From Bacillota bacterium (GTDB taxonomy: Bacteria; Bacillota; Clostridia; Peptostreptococcales; Anaerovoracaceae), in NCBI GenBank assembly GCA_022770665.1, contig JALEHL010000001.1:1-33271 (forward strand): 33,271 bases of DNA, read 5' to 3'. Position 1 is the stretch's first letter, and every line of letters starts with the position of its first letter. Made by a program: the position numbers and the translations under genes. This document shows, piece by piece, positions 23,002 through 30,726 of this stretch. The notes below the pieces were generated by a model, which made no database searches, had not been told where the DNA came from, and saw only the letters and a program-made list of their open reading frames with translations.

Positions 23002-24717
23002 TCATTCTGCTTCATCTTCCCCCTGCAGGACCAGTATCCGCGCTTTTTTCTTCATTGCCATATCATTCAGCCGGTGCGAAACAGAAATCACCGTGCGCCG
23101 GTCTGCTGCAGCTTCCAGTGCAGCCAGCACCTGTTCCTCCGTTCCCGCATCCAGACTGGCCGTCATCTCATCCAGAAGAAGAAGCTTCGGATCTTCTGCG
23201 ATGGCGCGGGCTATGGAGAGCAGCTGGAACTGTCCCTGCGAAAAAAGCTTCTCCGTGCATGGCGTATCCATACCCATCGGCAGCTGATCCACCGTTTCCC
23301 AGAGTCCGACAGTCCGAAGCGCCTTTTCCACCTGCGACCTGCTAATCTGCGGATCCCCCATGGAAACCTGCTCACCAACCGTGCCGGGTATCCGATGAAA
23401 CTGCTGTTCCACACATCCCATCCATCGTCTTTTTTCCTCCTCCGGAATCTCTTCCGGGGCCTTGCCGAAAATCCGCACTGTACCCGACTGCGGCGCATAC
23501 AGTCCCTCGATCAGCCGGAGCACCGTGCTCTTTCCGGATCCGGTCCGGCCGGCCAGGATCACGGATTCCCCTTCCTGTACCTCCAGGCTGAAATCTTCAA
23601 GAATCCCCGGTTCTTCTTCTTTGTACCGGAAACAGATATCACGGAGAGAGACCGCGGCGTGCGTTCCGGTTTCGTTCTCCGCAAAATCCGTATCTCCGTC
23701 TGTTTCTGCCATCTTTCTTTCATCTTCTCCGAGGAATTCATTGATTCTCCGAACTCCCGCCACAGCAGACTGAATGTTCTGTATTTCCATACCGATGCTT
23801 TCCAGAGGACCGAAAAAGCTACCCACATAAGAAATCATCGCCGCTGCTGTCCCGGCAGACATCCCGAAAAAAGTCTGCCACATACCGCCGCGGGCGGAAG
23901 CTGCCATCACAATGCCGACGAGAATCGCGCTGACGGTCACAATAATCGGGGAATAGACCGCATCATAAAAGTTTGACCGCTCCTGCGCCCGGAATCCTTC
24001 CTCAATAGTGTCTCCGTACCGCTTCTGCATGAAATTTTCCTGCCGCAGCGTTCGGATTGTCCGCAGATTCTGCAGCGTTTCAGGAATCTGCTGGCTGGTG
24101 CGCCCTACCGCAGCCCGTCCGTCCATCTGCGCCTGCAGCATTCGTTTCTGAAAAACCCGGGTCATCCGGAACAGCAGCGGCGTGACGGCCGCCAGAAGAA
24201 TTCCCAGTCCCAGACTTCGGGTGAAGATGACCAGCAGGATTCCTGCAAGTCGGCAGACATCCGCGGCCATACTGATCACACCGGATGCAAACAGACTGTC
24301 AATCGTATTGACATCATTGACAAACCGGGAAACGGTCACCCCCGGATCCTTTTCGATAAAATACACAGACGGCAGACGGCGCAGTTTGCTGCTCATCGCA
24401 GAGCGGATCTGATGCGTCGCTTTCTGTCCGAATACGGTAATCATGGTTTCTTTCCCGGCATCCAGAAGCCCGGAAACTGCAGTGATCAGAAAATAGCCTG
24501 CCGCTGCAGAAAAGGCGATCGGCTTTCCCTCCGCCAGGGAATCGATGATCCGCTCCAGCACCAGTGGCGGAAGCAGCGACAGCACGACAGATCCGGCAAT
24601 GGCAGCCGCCAGCAGCAGGCTCATCAGACGGTGTCTGCGGACCGTTTCTCTGATACAGCCCGCCACAGAAGAGACCGCACCGTCGGCATCACTTCTTCCT
24701 GTTTTCTTCATGTTCAT
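23002..24717 (-). CDS. ABC exporter half-transporter, subunit with catalytic Glu
   Basis: A 571-residue protein with a six-helix membrane domain (to about residue 320) fused to an ATPase domain, as in multidrug or peptide exporters. Walker A is GRTGSGKST. The signature is degenerate, FSQGQ (492-496) instead of LSGGQ. Walker B is LLLLDEM with the catalytic Glu517, followed by the switch His in VSHRL. Its start overlaps the upstream ABC gene by 29 bp with an AAAGGAG site inside that gene, so translation is coupled. It fits the canonical partner of a heterodimeric exporter of the BmrCD/TM287-288 kind. The substrate is unknown; the MarR gene upstream suggests a toxic small molecule. Confidence 0.93.
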   Translation of the reverse strand: MNMKKTGRSDADGAVSSVAGCIRETVRRHRLMSLLLAAAIAGSVVLSLLPPLVLERIIDSLAEGKPIAFSAAAGYFLITAVSGLLDAGKETMITVFGQKATHQIRSAMSSKLRRLPSVYFIEKDPGVTVSRFVNDVNTIDSLFASGVISMAADVCRLAGILLVIFTRSLGLGILLAAVTPLLFRMTRVFQKRMLQAQMDGRAAVGRTSQQIPETLQNLRTIRTLRQENFMQKRYGDTIEEGFRAQERSNFYDAVYSPIIVTVSAILVGIVMAASARGGMWQTFFGMSAGTAAAMISYVGSFFGPLESIGMEIQNIQSAVAGVRRINEFLGEDERKMAETDGDTDFAENETGTHAAVSLRDICFRYKEEEPGILEDFSLEVQEGESVILAGRTGSGKSTVLRLIEGLYAPQSGTVRIFGKAPEEIPEEEKRRWMGCVEQQFHRIPGTVGEQVSMGDPQISRSQVEKALRTVGLWETVDQLPMGMDTPCTEKLFSQGQFQLLSIARAIAEDPKLLLLDEMTASLDAGTEEQVLAALEAAADRRTVISVSHRLNDMAMKKKARILVLQGEDEAE

Positions 24718-26479
24718 CCGTCTCCTTTCTCTGTGCTTCGAACAGCCTGCGATACTGCGGCACAGTATCCATCAGCAGGTTATGATCCCCCGCTGTGACA
24801 CGGCCGTTTTCCATCCACAAAACCTGATCCATCTGCGGAAACATGGCCAGGCGATGGGAGATCAGCAGGATCACACTTTCTTTTCCCCAGATCCGCAGGC
24901 TGGAAAACATCGCTTCCTCTGTCCCGGGATCTACCGCAGAGAACGGGTCATCCAGCACCAGAAGGGGCTTTCTGAAATACAGCGTCCTGGCCAGGGCGAT
25001 CCTTGCCTGCTGCCCGCCGGAAAGCCTGACACCGCCGCTTCCGATCACGGTATGAATTCCCCGGGGCAGTGCCTTCACTTCCGCTTCCATGCAGACGGCC
25101 CGAAGGACCGGCCATACATCCCCCGGCTCTCCCAGGCAGATGTTCTCCTCAATGGTCCCGCTGAAAAGTTCCGGCTGATGTCCCAGATATCCTGTACAGG
25201 TCTCGAAAGCCTTTCCATCGCCAGACAGCCGTTTTCCCCCCAGAAGAATCTCCCCCTCATAGGGAAATTCCCCGAGAAACAGCTTTCCCAGCGTCGATTT
25301 CCCGCAGGCGATCTCTCCGGTAATTCCTATGATCTCTCCCGGTTCTGCCTGAAAAGACACCTGGGAAAACAGAGGCTTCTGTCCGGGGAAGGAGAAGGTC
25401 AGGCTGCGAACAGAAAGATCGGCCGAACAGATTTTGCGAAGGAGCGGGTCCCGTGCCGGTTCTCCCAGCCAGGGCCGGATCCGGTTCCAGGAGACCCGTG
25501 CCTTCTGTACTGCGTTAAACAGTTTCGCCACTTTCGATGCCTTCACGGCCAGCTTCAGATAACAGGCAAAAAACGTGGTAAACGCAGCGACATCCCATGA
25601 AACCCATCCGTTTCCAAGGACATTCTGCGCGCCGAACCAGAGAATCAGAACGCTGCTGATCATGGAGATGACCTGATAAACCGGCTGCATGGCATTTTCC
25701 CAGATATTGGCCCGAACTGCTTTTTTCTCATAATCCGTCAGGTCCGCTTCATAGGCTTTCTCGCAGCCTCTCTCCCGTCCGTAGAGGCGATAGGTCAGGC
25801 CATGGGTGACTCGCTCAAGGGTTGCACTGTTCAGCCTGGCACTGCTCTCCCGGCTCAGCGCGGCATTTCGGGTCACCAGCACTTTCAGCTTTTCCGCCAG
25901 CAGACAGGCCGCCGGCGGAAAGATCATAGAAAGCAGTGTCAGCCGTACATCATAAGTCAGAAGCATCCCCAGATAGGCGACCATCACCACACCGGTGTCA
26001 AATACCTCCGTGGTGAACTTTCGCATCCCCTCTGCGCAGGCATCCGCATCCGCCAGGATCCGTGTCATCATCGCGCCGGCCTCTTCGTCCTGATGTGCGT
26101 TCCGATGCATCAAGTCCTGATGCAGCAGATTGCGGTAAATCGTCATTTTCATCCGCTTGCCGGTATTATTGGCGAATTTCCGCACATAGAGCCGTTTCAG
26201 AAATCGCATCAGTTGAACGAAAGCGATCACCGCACCGTACCATGCAGCCAGCTTCAGCATATCCCCCGCATCCCGCCTCCTGCTCAGGATATCACACAGA
26301 CACTGGACCAGCTGCCCCTCAAACCACGGGCCGGCAGCCAGTCCCACATTATACAGAATTCCCGTAATGGTGACTGCAAGGAGGATCCACACTTCTTTCC
26401 GGAAATAAAAGAGGACCCGGTCTGTTTTTTCAGAAGCCGAACAGCCTTTCTTTTCTTTATTCATCTTCTCTTTCGTCAT
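24689..26479 (-). CDS. ABC exporter half-transporter, subunit with degenerate ATP site
   Basis: A 596-residue half-transporter with an N-terminal six-helix domain and a C-terminal ATPase domain. Walker A is GEIACGKST. The signature LSGGQQ is canonical (486-490). The residue after Walker B is Asp511 (LLVLDDP) in place of the catalytic Glu, and the switch His is kept (ISHRL). In a heterodimer, its defective Walker B pairs with the partner's degenerate FSQGQ signature, so exactly one of the two ATP sites is impaired. This complementary pattern is strong evidence that the two proteins work together. Its start overlaps the marR gene by 23 bp. GGGAG lies upstream of the ATG; a second in-frame ATG follows five codons later. 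Confidence 0.93.
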   Translation of the reverse strand: MTKEKMNKEKKGCSASEKTDRVLFYFRKEVWILLAVTITGILYNVGLAAGPWFEGQLVQCLCDILSRRRDAGDMLKLAAWYGAVIAFVQLMRFLKRLYVRKFANNTGKRMKMTIYRNLLHQDLMHRNAHQDEEAGAMMTRILADADACAEGMRKFTTEVFDTGVVMVAYLGMLLTYDVRLTLLSMIFPPAACLLAEKLKVLVTRNAALSRESSARLNSATLERVTHGLTYRLYGRERGCEKAYEADLTDYEKKAVRANIWENAMQPVYQVISMISSVLILWFGAQNVLGNGWVSWDVAAFTTFFACYLKLAVKASKVAKLFNAVQKARVSWNRIRPWLGEPARDPLLRKICSADLSVRSLTFSFPGQKPLFSQVSFQAEPGEIIGITGEIACGKSTLGKLFLGEFPYEGEILLGGKRLSGDGKAFETCTGYLGHQPELFSGTIEENICLGEPGDVWPVLRAVCMEAEVKALPRGIHTVIGSGGVRLSGGQQARIALARTLYFRKPLLVLDDPFSAVDPGTEEAMFSSLRIWGKESVILLISHRLAMFPQMDQVLWMENGRVTAGDHNLLMDTVPQYRRLFEAQRKETDEHEENRKK

Positions 26480-26966
26480 CTTCCTGCTCTCCCTTTCCGT
26501 TCTCCTTTTCCCGCAGGAGCCATTGTATCACATGGGGAAAACCGCTGCGGCTCTCCTGTTTGGAGAGAAGATACAGCTTGTTCAGCGTACTCAGAAAGGA
26601 TTCTTTTTCCTCTTCACCTAGTGCCTCCAGCAGCCATCCGTAAAAGGCCGTTTCCACTTCTGCCTTCGATGTCTTCAGCTGTTCTGCCTTTCGTGTCGCG
26701 AAAAGGAGCTGGCTTCTTCCGTCGGCAGGATTGGCTCTGCGGATCAGATATCCCTTCTGCTCCAGGCTTGCTGTTCGTCTGGCCACTGCCCCTTTATCCA
26801 TATTCAGCTGCCGGCAGACTTCTTTCTGAGACAGCCCCGGATTATGACGGATCAGATGAATCAGGTCCACTTCCCCCGATCCGATTCCTCCCTCCCGCAT
26901 TGTGCGGATAACCAGCTTGTTGGCCTCTCTTGCAATTTTCGTGATCTGCCGTTTCGAACCGTCCAT
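26457..26966 (-). CDS. MarR-family transcriptional regulator
   Basis: A 169-residue winged-helix regulator and the first gene of the exporter operon. The start is ATG 26966 (MDGSKRQITK) because GGGAGAGG lies just upstream; an open frame extends 22 codons farther but has no such site. The recognition helix region reads LSQKEVCRQLNMDKGAVARRTASLEQKGYLIRR, split here between helix and wing, followed by DGRSQLL. The overlap with the exporter gene and its first position suggest autoregulation with ligand-released repression of the exporter. The C-terminal tail is highly charged. Confidence 0.93.
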   Translation of the reverse strand: MDGSKRQITKIAREANKLVIRTMREGGIGSGEVDLIHLIRHNPGLSQKEVCRQLNMDKGAVARRTASLEQKGYLIRRANPADGRSQLLFATRKAEQLKTSKAEVETAFYGWLLEALGEEEKESFLSTLNKLYLLSKQESRSGFPHVIQWLLREKENGKGEQEDDEREDE

Positions 26967-27010
26967 TCTGTCCTCTCCCTTTCGCCCGTTTTTGCACCTG
27001 CTTTCTGAAT

Positions 27011-27057
27011 CAAAAAAAAGATGCAGTATCAACTATATTAGAGGATACTACATCTTT
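27011..27057 (-). terminator. terminator of the amidohydrolase gene, also a candidate MarR operator
   Basis: Arms 27017-27030 and 27044-27057 pair over 14 bp with one mismatch (core GATGCAGTATC and GATACTACATC) around a 13-nt loop. Read leftward the stem runs into eight T residues (27012-27019). This suits termination of the amidohydrolase transcript, whose stop is 60 nt upstream. The right arm coincides with the -10 of the marR promoter, so the same dyad may serve as an operator. Confidence 0.7.
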
Positions 27058-27070
27058 CTCTTGCTGTCAA
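27042..27070 (-). promoter_or_regulatory. promoter of the marR-ABC operon
   Basis: Read leftward, TTGACA (27065-27070) - 17 nt - TATCCT (27042-27047). The start site would fall near 27035, in the loop of the dyad described at 27011-27057. Transcripts from this promoter therefore carry only one arm and escape that terminator. Confidence 0.7.
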
Positions 27071-27117
27071 CGTCTGTCTACGTTCGCCCGCACGTCTGGT
27101 GCGCTTTTCTGCGTCCT

Positions 27118-28341
27118 TTACTGATGCTCCTGCAGCCACCGCAGTGCCGTATAGGCATAGACCGCGCTGCCGCCGGCCAGCGCGGTCTCATCAAATTTTA
27201 CCATCGGGTGGTGCTGCGGATACGCGTAGCCTTTTTCCGGCTGACCCGCCGCCAGCGCCAGCATAATGGAAGGGACCTCCTGACTGACATAGGCGAAATC
27301 CTCCGAGCCGGATGAACCGGATGCGCCGCCTCCGCCCATTGCACTCAGTTCTTCGACAGAAAAGGCTTTTCCTGGTCCCAGCAGTTCCTTCACATAACCG
27401 CTGATACAGCCGGAAAGTTCCTTATCATTGATGAGCGTCGGACAGCCGCTGGTAAAGCGGAGCTCCGCTTTCGCCCGGAATGCAGCTGCCGTGGCTGCGG
27501 CGATTTCTTCCATGCGTTCTTTCATAAAATCACGTGTCTTCCCGTCAAAGGTCCGCAGGCTTCCTCCCATGACTGCCGTATCCGGAATCACATTGGGCGC
27601 ACTGCCGCCGTTCATGGAACCGATCGTGAGAACTGCCTTTTCACCAAGAGGCAGTTCTCTGGTGCCGATCTCCTGCAAAGCAATCAGAATATGTGCTGCC
27701 GCATTCAGGGGATCAATGCCGTTATTGGGCATGGAGCCGTGGCATCCTTTTCCCTGCACCGTGATTTCAAAGAGATCTGCAGCCGGTGCGCTGACCCCGG
27801 GTGCCGACACAATGACCGTTCCCGCTTCAAATGGCATCCCCGCCATCACATGGATCATCAGCGCAGCATCCACATGAGGATTTTCCAGCAGACCGCTTTC
27901 GATCATATCGTGAGATCCCTCGAAGATCTCCTCTGCCGGCTGGAACATCAGTTTGATGGTCCCCTCGATCTCTTCTTCATGATTTTTCAAAAGTCTGGCT
28001 GCCCCCAGCAGCATCGCCGTATGCATATCGTGTCCGCAGGCATGCATCCTGCCGTTTTTCGACGCAAACTCTACATTCGCCTCTTCCCGGACCGGCAACG
28101 CGTCCATATCTGCCCGGAGCAGAAAAACTTTTCCCGGCTTTTTCCCGCCAGCCAGCGCCACCAGGCCGCTTCTGCCGCAGTCCTGCGGCGCATACCCCAT
28201 CGCCTCCAGCTCCTTCTTCACGAATTCCTTCGTTTCCGCGATATCAAACCCGGTGCCCGGATGGGCGTGAAGATATCTCCGTTCGCAGACGATTGTCTCC
28301 TGCAGTTGCTCTGCTTCCTGTAATAATTTCTCTGGTTTCAT
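27118..28341 (-). CDS. M20-family amidohydrolase (N-acyl-amino acid hydrolase type)
   Basis: A 407-residue metallo-enzyme of the M20D group, which removes acyl groups from amino acids or aryl conjugates. Metal-binding features are HACGHDMHTA (His104 region), the PAEE pair with Glu137/Glu138, and the late GSEDFAYVSQ motif. A smaller lid domain (GKGCHGSMPNNGIDPLNAA) lies between the halves. Length is as expected. No secretion signal is seen. The natural substrate is not evident. It has its own promoter and terminator and seems independent of the neighbouring exporter operon. Confidence 0.94.
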   Translation of the reverse strand: MKPEKLLQEAEQLQETIVCERRYLHAHPGTGFDIAETKEFVKKELEAMGYAPQDCGRSGLVALAGGKKPGKVFLLRADMDALPVREEANVEFASKNGRMHACGHDMHTAMLLGAARLLKNHEEEIEGTIKLMFQPAEEIFEGSHDMIESGLLENPHVDAALMIHVMAGMPFEAGTVIVSAPGVSAPAADLFEITVQGKGCHGSMPNNGIDPLNAAAHILIALQEIGTRELPLGEKAVLTIGSMNGGSAPNVIPDTAVMGGSLRTFDGKTRDFMKERMEEIAAATAAAFRAKAELRFTSGCPTLINDKELSGCISGYVKELLGPGKAFSVEELSAMGGGGASGSSGSEDFAYVSQEVPSIMLALAAGQPEKGYAYPQHHPMVKFDETALAGGSAVYAYTALRWLQEHQ

Positions 28342-28381
28342 CCTGTATGACCCCCGTTTTCTTATTCTGATATAATGCTAT

Positions 28382-28390
28382 ATTATACCA
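28382..28390 (-). promoter_or_regulatory. extended -10 promoter of the amidohydrolase
   Basis: Read leftward, TGG-TATAAT about 40 nt before the start codon. The -35 region is poor, which is usual for extended -10 promoters. Confidence 0.6.
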
Positions 28391-28475
28391 CGGAAAGCGC
28401 AGAATTCCCATTACTTTCCCCTCTGTATTCTTCTTTTTCCATTTTGCATCATTTTCATACTATTATAACGTTTTT

Positions 28476-28498
28476 TTGTAAAGACAGAGTCTTTACAA
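28476..28498. promoter_or_regulatory. 10-bp inverted repeat, candidate operator
   Basis: TTGTAAAGAC-AGA-GTCTTTACAA is a perfect dyad. Its right half contains the -35 hexamer TTTACA (28492-28497) of the next gene, the position of a repressor site. The binding protein is unknown. Confidence 0.7.
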
Positions 28499-28520
28499 TT
28501 TTCTTTCACAGGTCTATACT
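28492..28520 (+). promoter_or_regulatory. housekeeping promoter of the secreted-protein gene
   Basis: TTTACA (28492-28497) - 17 nt - TATACT (28515-28520). The start would lie near 28527, about 35 nt before the ATG. Confidence 0.75.
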
Positions 28521-28546
28521 AAGTAGTAATTCATGATTCGAAAGGA

Positions 28547-28560
28547 GCTGAAATTTCAGC
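28547..28560 (+). promoter_or_regulatory. palindrome between ribosome-binding site and start codon
   Basis: GCTGAAATTTCAGC is a perfect 14-bp palindrome that begins in the last base of AGGAG (28543-28547) and ends one base before ATG 28562. As RNA it forms a 5-bp stem with a 4-nt loop that would shorten or mask the spacing between the two signals. Confidence 0.55.
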
Positions 28561-28561
28561 A

Positions 28562-29485
28562 ATGAAACAGAAAAGAACACAGAAAAAGCGCATTTTACTT
28601 CTGACCGCACTGATTCTGATCATCGCAATGATTCCGGTGCAGGTATTCGCCGCAGCCGGTGATTTCGAAATCGGCCGGGTTGCAACCTATTCTGAAAAGG
28701 CGCGTGGTGAAGCTGGCGGAATGTACTTCTACGAAGCCAACGGCCGCATCCTGTGCTGCGCTGCGTCGATAGACAGTGACGGCGCCGAAATCGCTCAGAT
28801 GCAGAACCGTGATTTCAATCCGGTGCTCTGTGACGGAGAAACCATCTATTATGTCAATTATGTGTCCGACGGCACCTATGCCCATGTGCTTCCGGTCATC
28901 TGCCGTTCTGACGTCAGCGGTGAAAACCAGAAAACCTTCACCAAAACCAAAGGCAAACGTTACGACGAAATGTATCTGCTTTCGATTTACAACGGCAAGT
29001 TATACTTTTTCACTCGAGATACGCTGAAGTCACTGACGCTTTCTTCCGGTGCAGTGAAAACGTTAAAAAAGAACTTTATCGGATGGGACAAGCTCCAGAT
29101 TCGTGCCACGAAAGGAATCAGCGCCACCAGCCGCTACATTTACGGCACCTTCCCTGCAGAACCGGATAAAGTTTACCTATATGACTGCAAGACCGGAAAT
29201 ATGAAAAAGCTGTCCGCCGGAGAACCGATTGCAATTATCAGCGGCAAGCTGTATTACCTTGATCATCTGCAGCTGCAGGACGCCGCACTCTGGCGGTGCG
29301 ATGCAAAGACCGGAAAGAATAAGAAAAAACTTCTCCTGATTAAAAATCTCTCGCAGATCCGCAACCTCACCAGCAAATCCATGCGGTATGCGACCTGCAA
29401 GGACGGAGTTTGCTCCTGCTATTCCTATGATTTTGCAACCAAAAAACGCACAAAGATCTCCGAAGAGGAATATGATGCATCCTGA
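28562..29485 (+). CDS. secreted protein with beta-propeller-like repeats (DUF5050-like)
   Basis: A 307-residue protein with a clear signal peptide: a basic start (MKQKRTQKKR), a hydrophobic core to about residue 25, and a VFA cleavage site before AAGD at residue 31. No lipobox is seen. The mature part repeats short strands of the kind ILCCAAS, ETIYYVNYV, GKLYFFTR and GKLYYLDH. These resemble the propeller repeats of DUF5050 and similar secreted clostridial proteins, though I do not assign a specific family with certainty. No catalytic motif is visible. It has its own promoter, a palindromic operator candidate and a terminator, so it is expressed alone. Function unknown. Confidence 0.85.
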   Translation: MKQKRTQKKRILLLTALILIIAMIPVQVFAAAGDFEIGRVATYSEKARGEAGGMYFYEANGRILCCAASIDSDGAEIAQMQNRDFNPVLCDGETIYYVNYVSDGTYAHVLPVICRSDVSGENQKTFTKTKGKRYDEMYLLSIYNGKLYFFTRDTLKSLTLSSGAVKTLKKNFIGWDKLQIRATKGISATSRYIYGTFPAEPDKVYLYDCKTGNMKKLSAGEPIAIISGKLYYLDHLQLQDAALWRCDAKTGKNKKKLLLIKNLSQIRNLTSKSMRYATCKDGVCSCYSYDFATKKRTKISEEEYDAS

Positions 29486-29503
29486 TGCATCCTGATGCAT
29501 TCC
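29474..29503. repeat. 10-bp tandem repeat across the stop codon
   Basis: GATGCATCCT occurs twice, followed by GATGCATTCC. The stop TGA of the secreted-protein gene is formed at the junction of the first two units. As the period is not a multiple of three, unit changes would alter the protein end. Confidence 0.85.
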
Positions 29504-29507
29504 GATC

Positions 29508-29541
29508 TCTCCCGATGGTTCAGTCATCGGGAGATTTTTTT
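29508..29541 (+). terminator. Rho-independent terminator of the secreted-protein gene
   Basis: TCTCCCGATG (29508-29517) and CATCGGGAGA (29525-29534) form a perfect stem, followed by seven T. Confidence 0.95.
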
Positions 29542-29552
29542 ATGACGGGGTT

Positions 29553-29586
29553 TTATTATGAGTTTTTCTCATGATAATCATAATAA
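29553..29586. promoter_or_regulatory. Fur/PerR-like box and adjoining dyad upstream of the DDAH gene
   Basis: TGATAATCATAATAA at 29572-29586 matches 13 of 15 positions of both the Fur (TGATAATNATTATCA) and PerR (TTATAATNATTATAA) patterns. It overlaps an imperfect dyad TTATTATGAG/CTCATGATAA (29553-29562, 29568-29577). It ends 8 nt before the -35 hexamer at 29595. AT-rich DNA makes chance matches common, so this is tentative. Confidence 0.35.
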
Positions 29587-29594
29587 TATTGCGT

Positions 29595-29623
29595 TTGACG
29601 AACCCCATGATATCGTTTATTCT
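29595..29623 (+). promoter_or_regulatory. promoter of the DDAH-family gene
   Basis: TTGACG (29595-29600) - 17 nt - TATTCT (29618-29623), about 45 nt before the start codon. Confidence 0.7.
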
Positions 29624-29669
29624 TATTCTTAGAAACCATCATTTCACTGATTCATGAGGAGGCAATCAT

Positions 29670-30443
29670 ATGTTTACAAGAGCTATCACACGCAAACCCT
29701 GCAAAGCGCTGATCGACGGCATCTCCACAGGCCAGTTCTGCGAGGGTACACCGGATTATGAAAATGCGGTCAGACAGCACGACAGATACGTGGAAACGCT
29801 GCGGAGCCTGGGCCTGGATGTGACAGACTTGGATGCAGATGAAAGATACCCGGATTCCTGCTTTGTCGAAGATCCGGCTGTCGTCATGGAGCGCTGCGCT
29901 GTCATCACCAACCCGGCGAAGGCATCCCGAAACGGAGAAAAAGATGAAATCATCAGCACCATCCGCAAATTCTACCAGGACGATCAGATTTTCTCTATCG
30001 AAGCGCCGGGGACCATGGAAGGCGGTGATGTGATGCGGGTCGGCGACCATTTCTATGTCGGATTATCCGATCGTACCAATGAGGAAGGCGCACGGCAGTT
30101 CAACGAGATCGTAACGAAATTCGGCTACACTTCCTCCACTGTTCCGGTTACGGAAGGGCTTCACCTGAAAGACTTCGTCATCTATCTGGAAAACCGCAAC
30201 ATGCTGGTTACCGCAGTGATGAACGACATGCCGGCATTTAGAGACTTCAACCGCTTCGTGATCGATCCGGATGAACTGTACGCAATCAACAGTCTGAATA
30301 TCAACGGCACCGTTCTCGTTCCGCAGGACTGTCCTAAAACCCGGAAGATCATTGAGGCTCTGGGCTATCCGGTCATCCCGATGGACACCAGCGAATTCAA
30401 GAAAATTGACGGAAGCCTGACCTGCCTGTCCCTGCGATTTTGA
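29670..30443 (+). CDS. dimethylarginine dimethylaminohydrolase (DDAH) family amidinohydrolase
   Basis: A 257-residue guanidino-group-modifying enzyme. Family DDAH members hydrolyse methylated arginines to citrulline and an amine; relatives act on arginine or agmatine. The catalytic set is visible: TMEGGDV with the acidic residue Glu117, GLHLKDFV with His165, and the nucleophile Cys252 in DGSLTCLSLRF at the extreme C-terminus. FVEDPAVV (65-72) is the usual substrate-loop motif. Length equals that of bacterial DDAH. GAGGAGG lies upstream of the ATG. It has its own promoter and shares a bidirectional terminator with tRNA-Ala. Substrate preference cannot be decided from sequence alone. Confidence 0.92.
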   Translation: MFTRAITRKPCKALIDGISTGQFCEGTPDYENAVRQHDRYVETLRSLGLDVTDLDADERYPDSCFVEDPAVVMERCAVITNPAKASRNGEKDEIISTIRKFYQDDQIFSIEAPGTMEGGDVMRVGDHFYVGLSDRTNEEGARQFNEIVTKFGYTSSTVPVTEGLHLKDFVIYLENRNMLVTAVMNDMPAFRDFNRFVIDPDELYAINSLNINGTVLVPQDCPKTRKIIEALGYPVIPMDTSEFKKIDGSLTCLSLRF

Positions 30444-30469
30444 CTATCAGAATCTGTCCTGAAGATGTT

Positions 30470-30502
30470 TTGCAACCTGAGTGCAACCTGGGTGCAACAT
30501 CA
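30470..30502. repeat. three 11-bp direct repeats near tRNA-Ala
   Basis: TTGCAACCTGA, GTGCAACCTGG and GTGCAACATCA follow each other with exact 11-bp periodicity. GATGTT (30464-30469) and AACATC (30496-30501) form an outer inverted pair. Such helically phased repeats are typical of binding sites for a regulator or for the arm-binding domain of a tyrosine integrase. The adjacent tRNA gene makes an old attachment site thinkable, but no integrase gene is present. Confidence 0.5.
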
Positions 30503-30558
30503 AATAGGGTAAGCAAGGTATCAATCAGGACATAGATTCAATGAAAAAGCAATATAAG

Positions 30559-30602
30559 AAAACCGCCGAATCGTTGAAATATCAGCGAAACGGCGGTTTT
30601 TC
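30559..30602. terminator. bidirectional terminator between DDAH gene and tRNA-Ala
   Basis: AAAACCGCCG (30559-30568) pairs with CGGCGGTTTT (30591-30600), and an inner stem CGTTGA/TCAGCG extends it. T-rich tails follow in both directions, so it can end the rightward DDAH mRNA and the leftward tRNA transcript. Confidence 0.9.
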
Positions 30603-30605
30603 AAA

Positions 30606-30681
30606 TGGTGGACCCGAAGGGGTTCGAACCCTCGGCCTCTGCGTTGCGAACGCAGCGCTCTCCCAGCTGAGCTACGAGCCC
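30606..30681 (-). tRNA. tRNA-Ala (anticodon CGC)
   Basis: The leftward strand folds into a complete 76-nt cloverleaf including an encoded CCA end. Acceptor arm GGGCTCG pairs with CGGGTCC and contains the G3-U70 wobble pair that identifies alanine tRNAs. The anticodon stem CTGCG/CGCAG encloses the loop TTCGCAA, anticodon CGC, reading GCG codons. The T arm has TTCGAAC. Discriminator base is A. Confidence 0.97.
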
Positions 30682-30697
30682 AAAAGCTTACTTACAT

Positions 30698-30726
30698 AGA
30701 ATATTCCTGTTTTTCCAAATTGTCAA
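30698..30726 (-). promoter_or_regulatory. promoter of tRNA-Ala
   Basis: Read leftward, TTGACA (30721-30726) - 17 nt - TATTCT (30698-30703), 16 nt before the tRNA 5' end. Confidence 0.8.

Noticed and set aside
22614-23015. 133-codon open frame starting MKQNDAENR
   Set aside because: It overlaps the ABC gene end and has no family-like sequence. The true remnant, with a perfect ribosome-binding site, is in another frame and encodes SulP.
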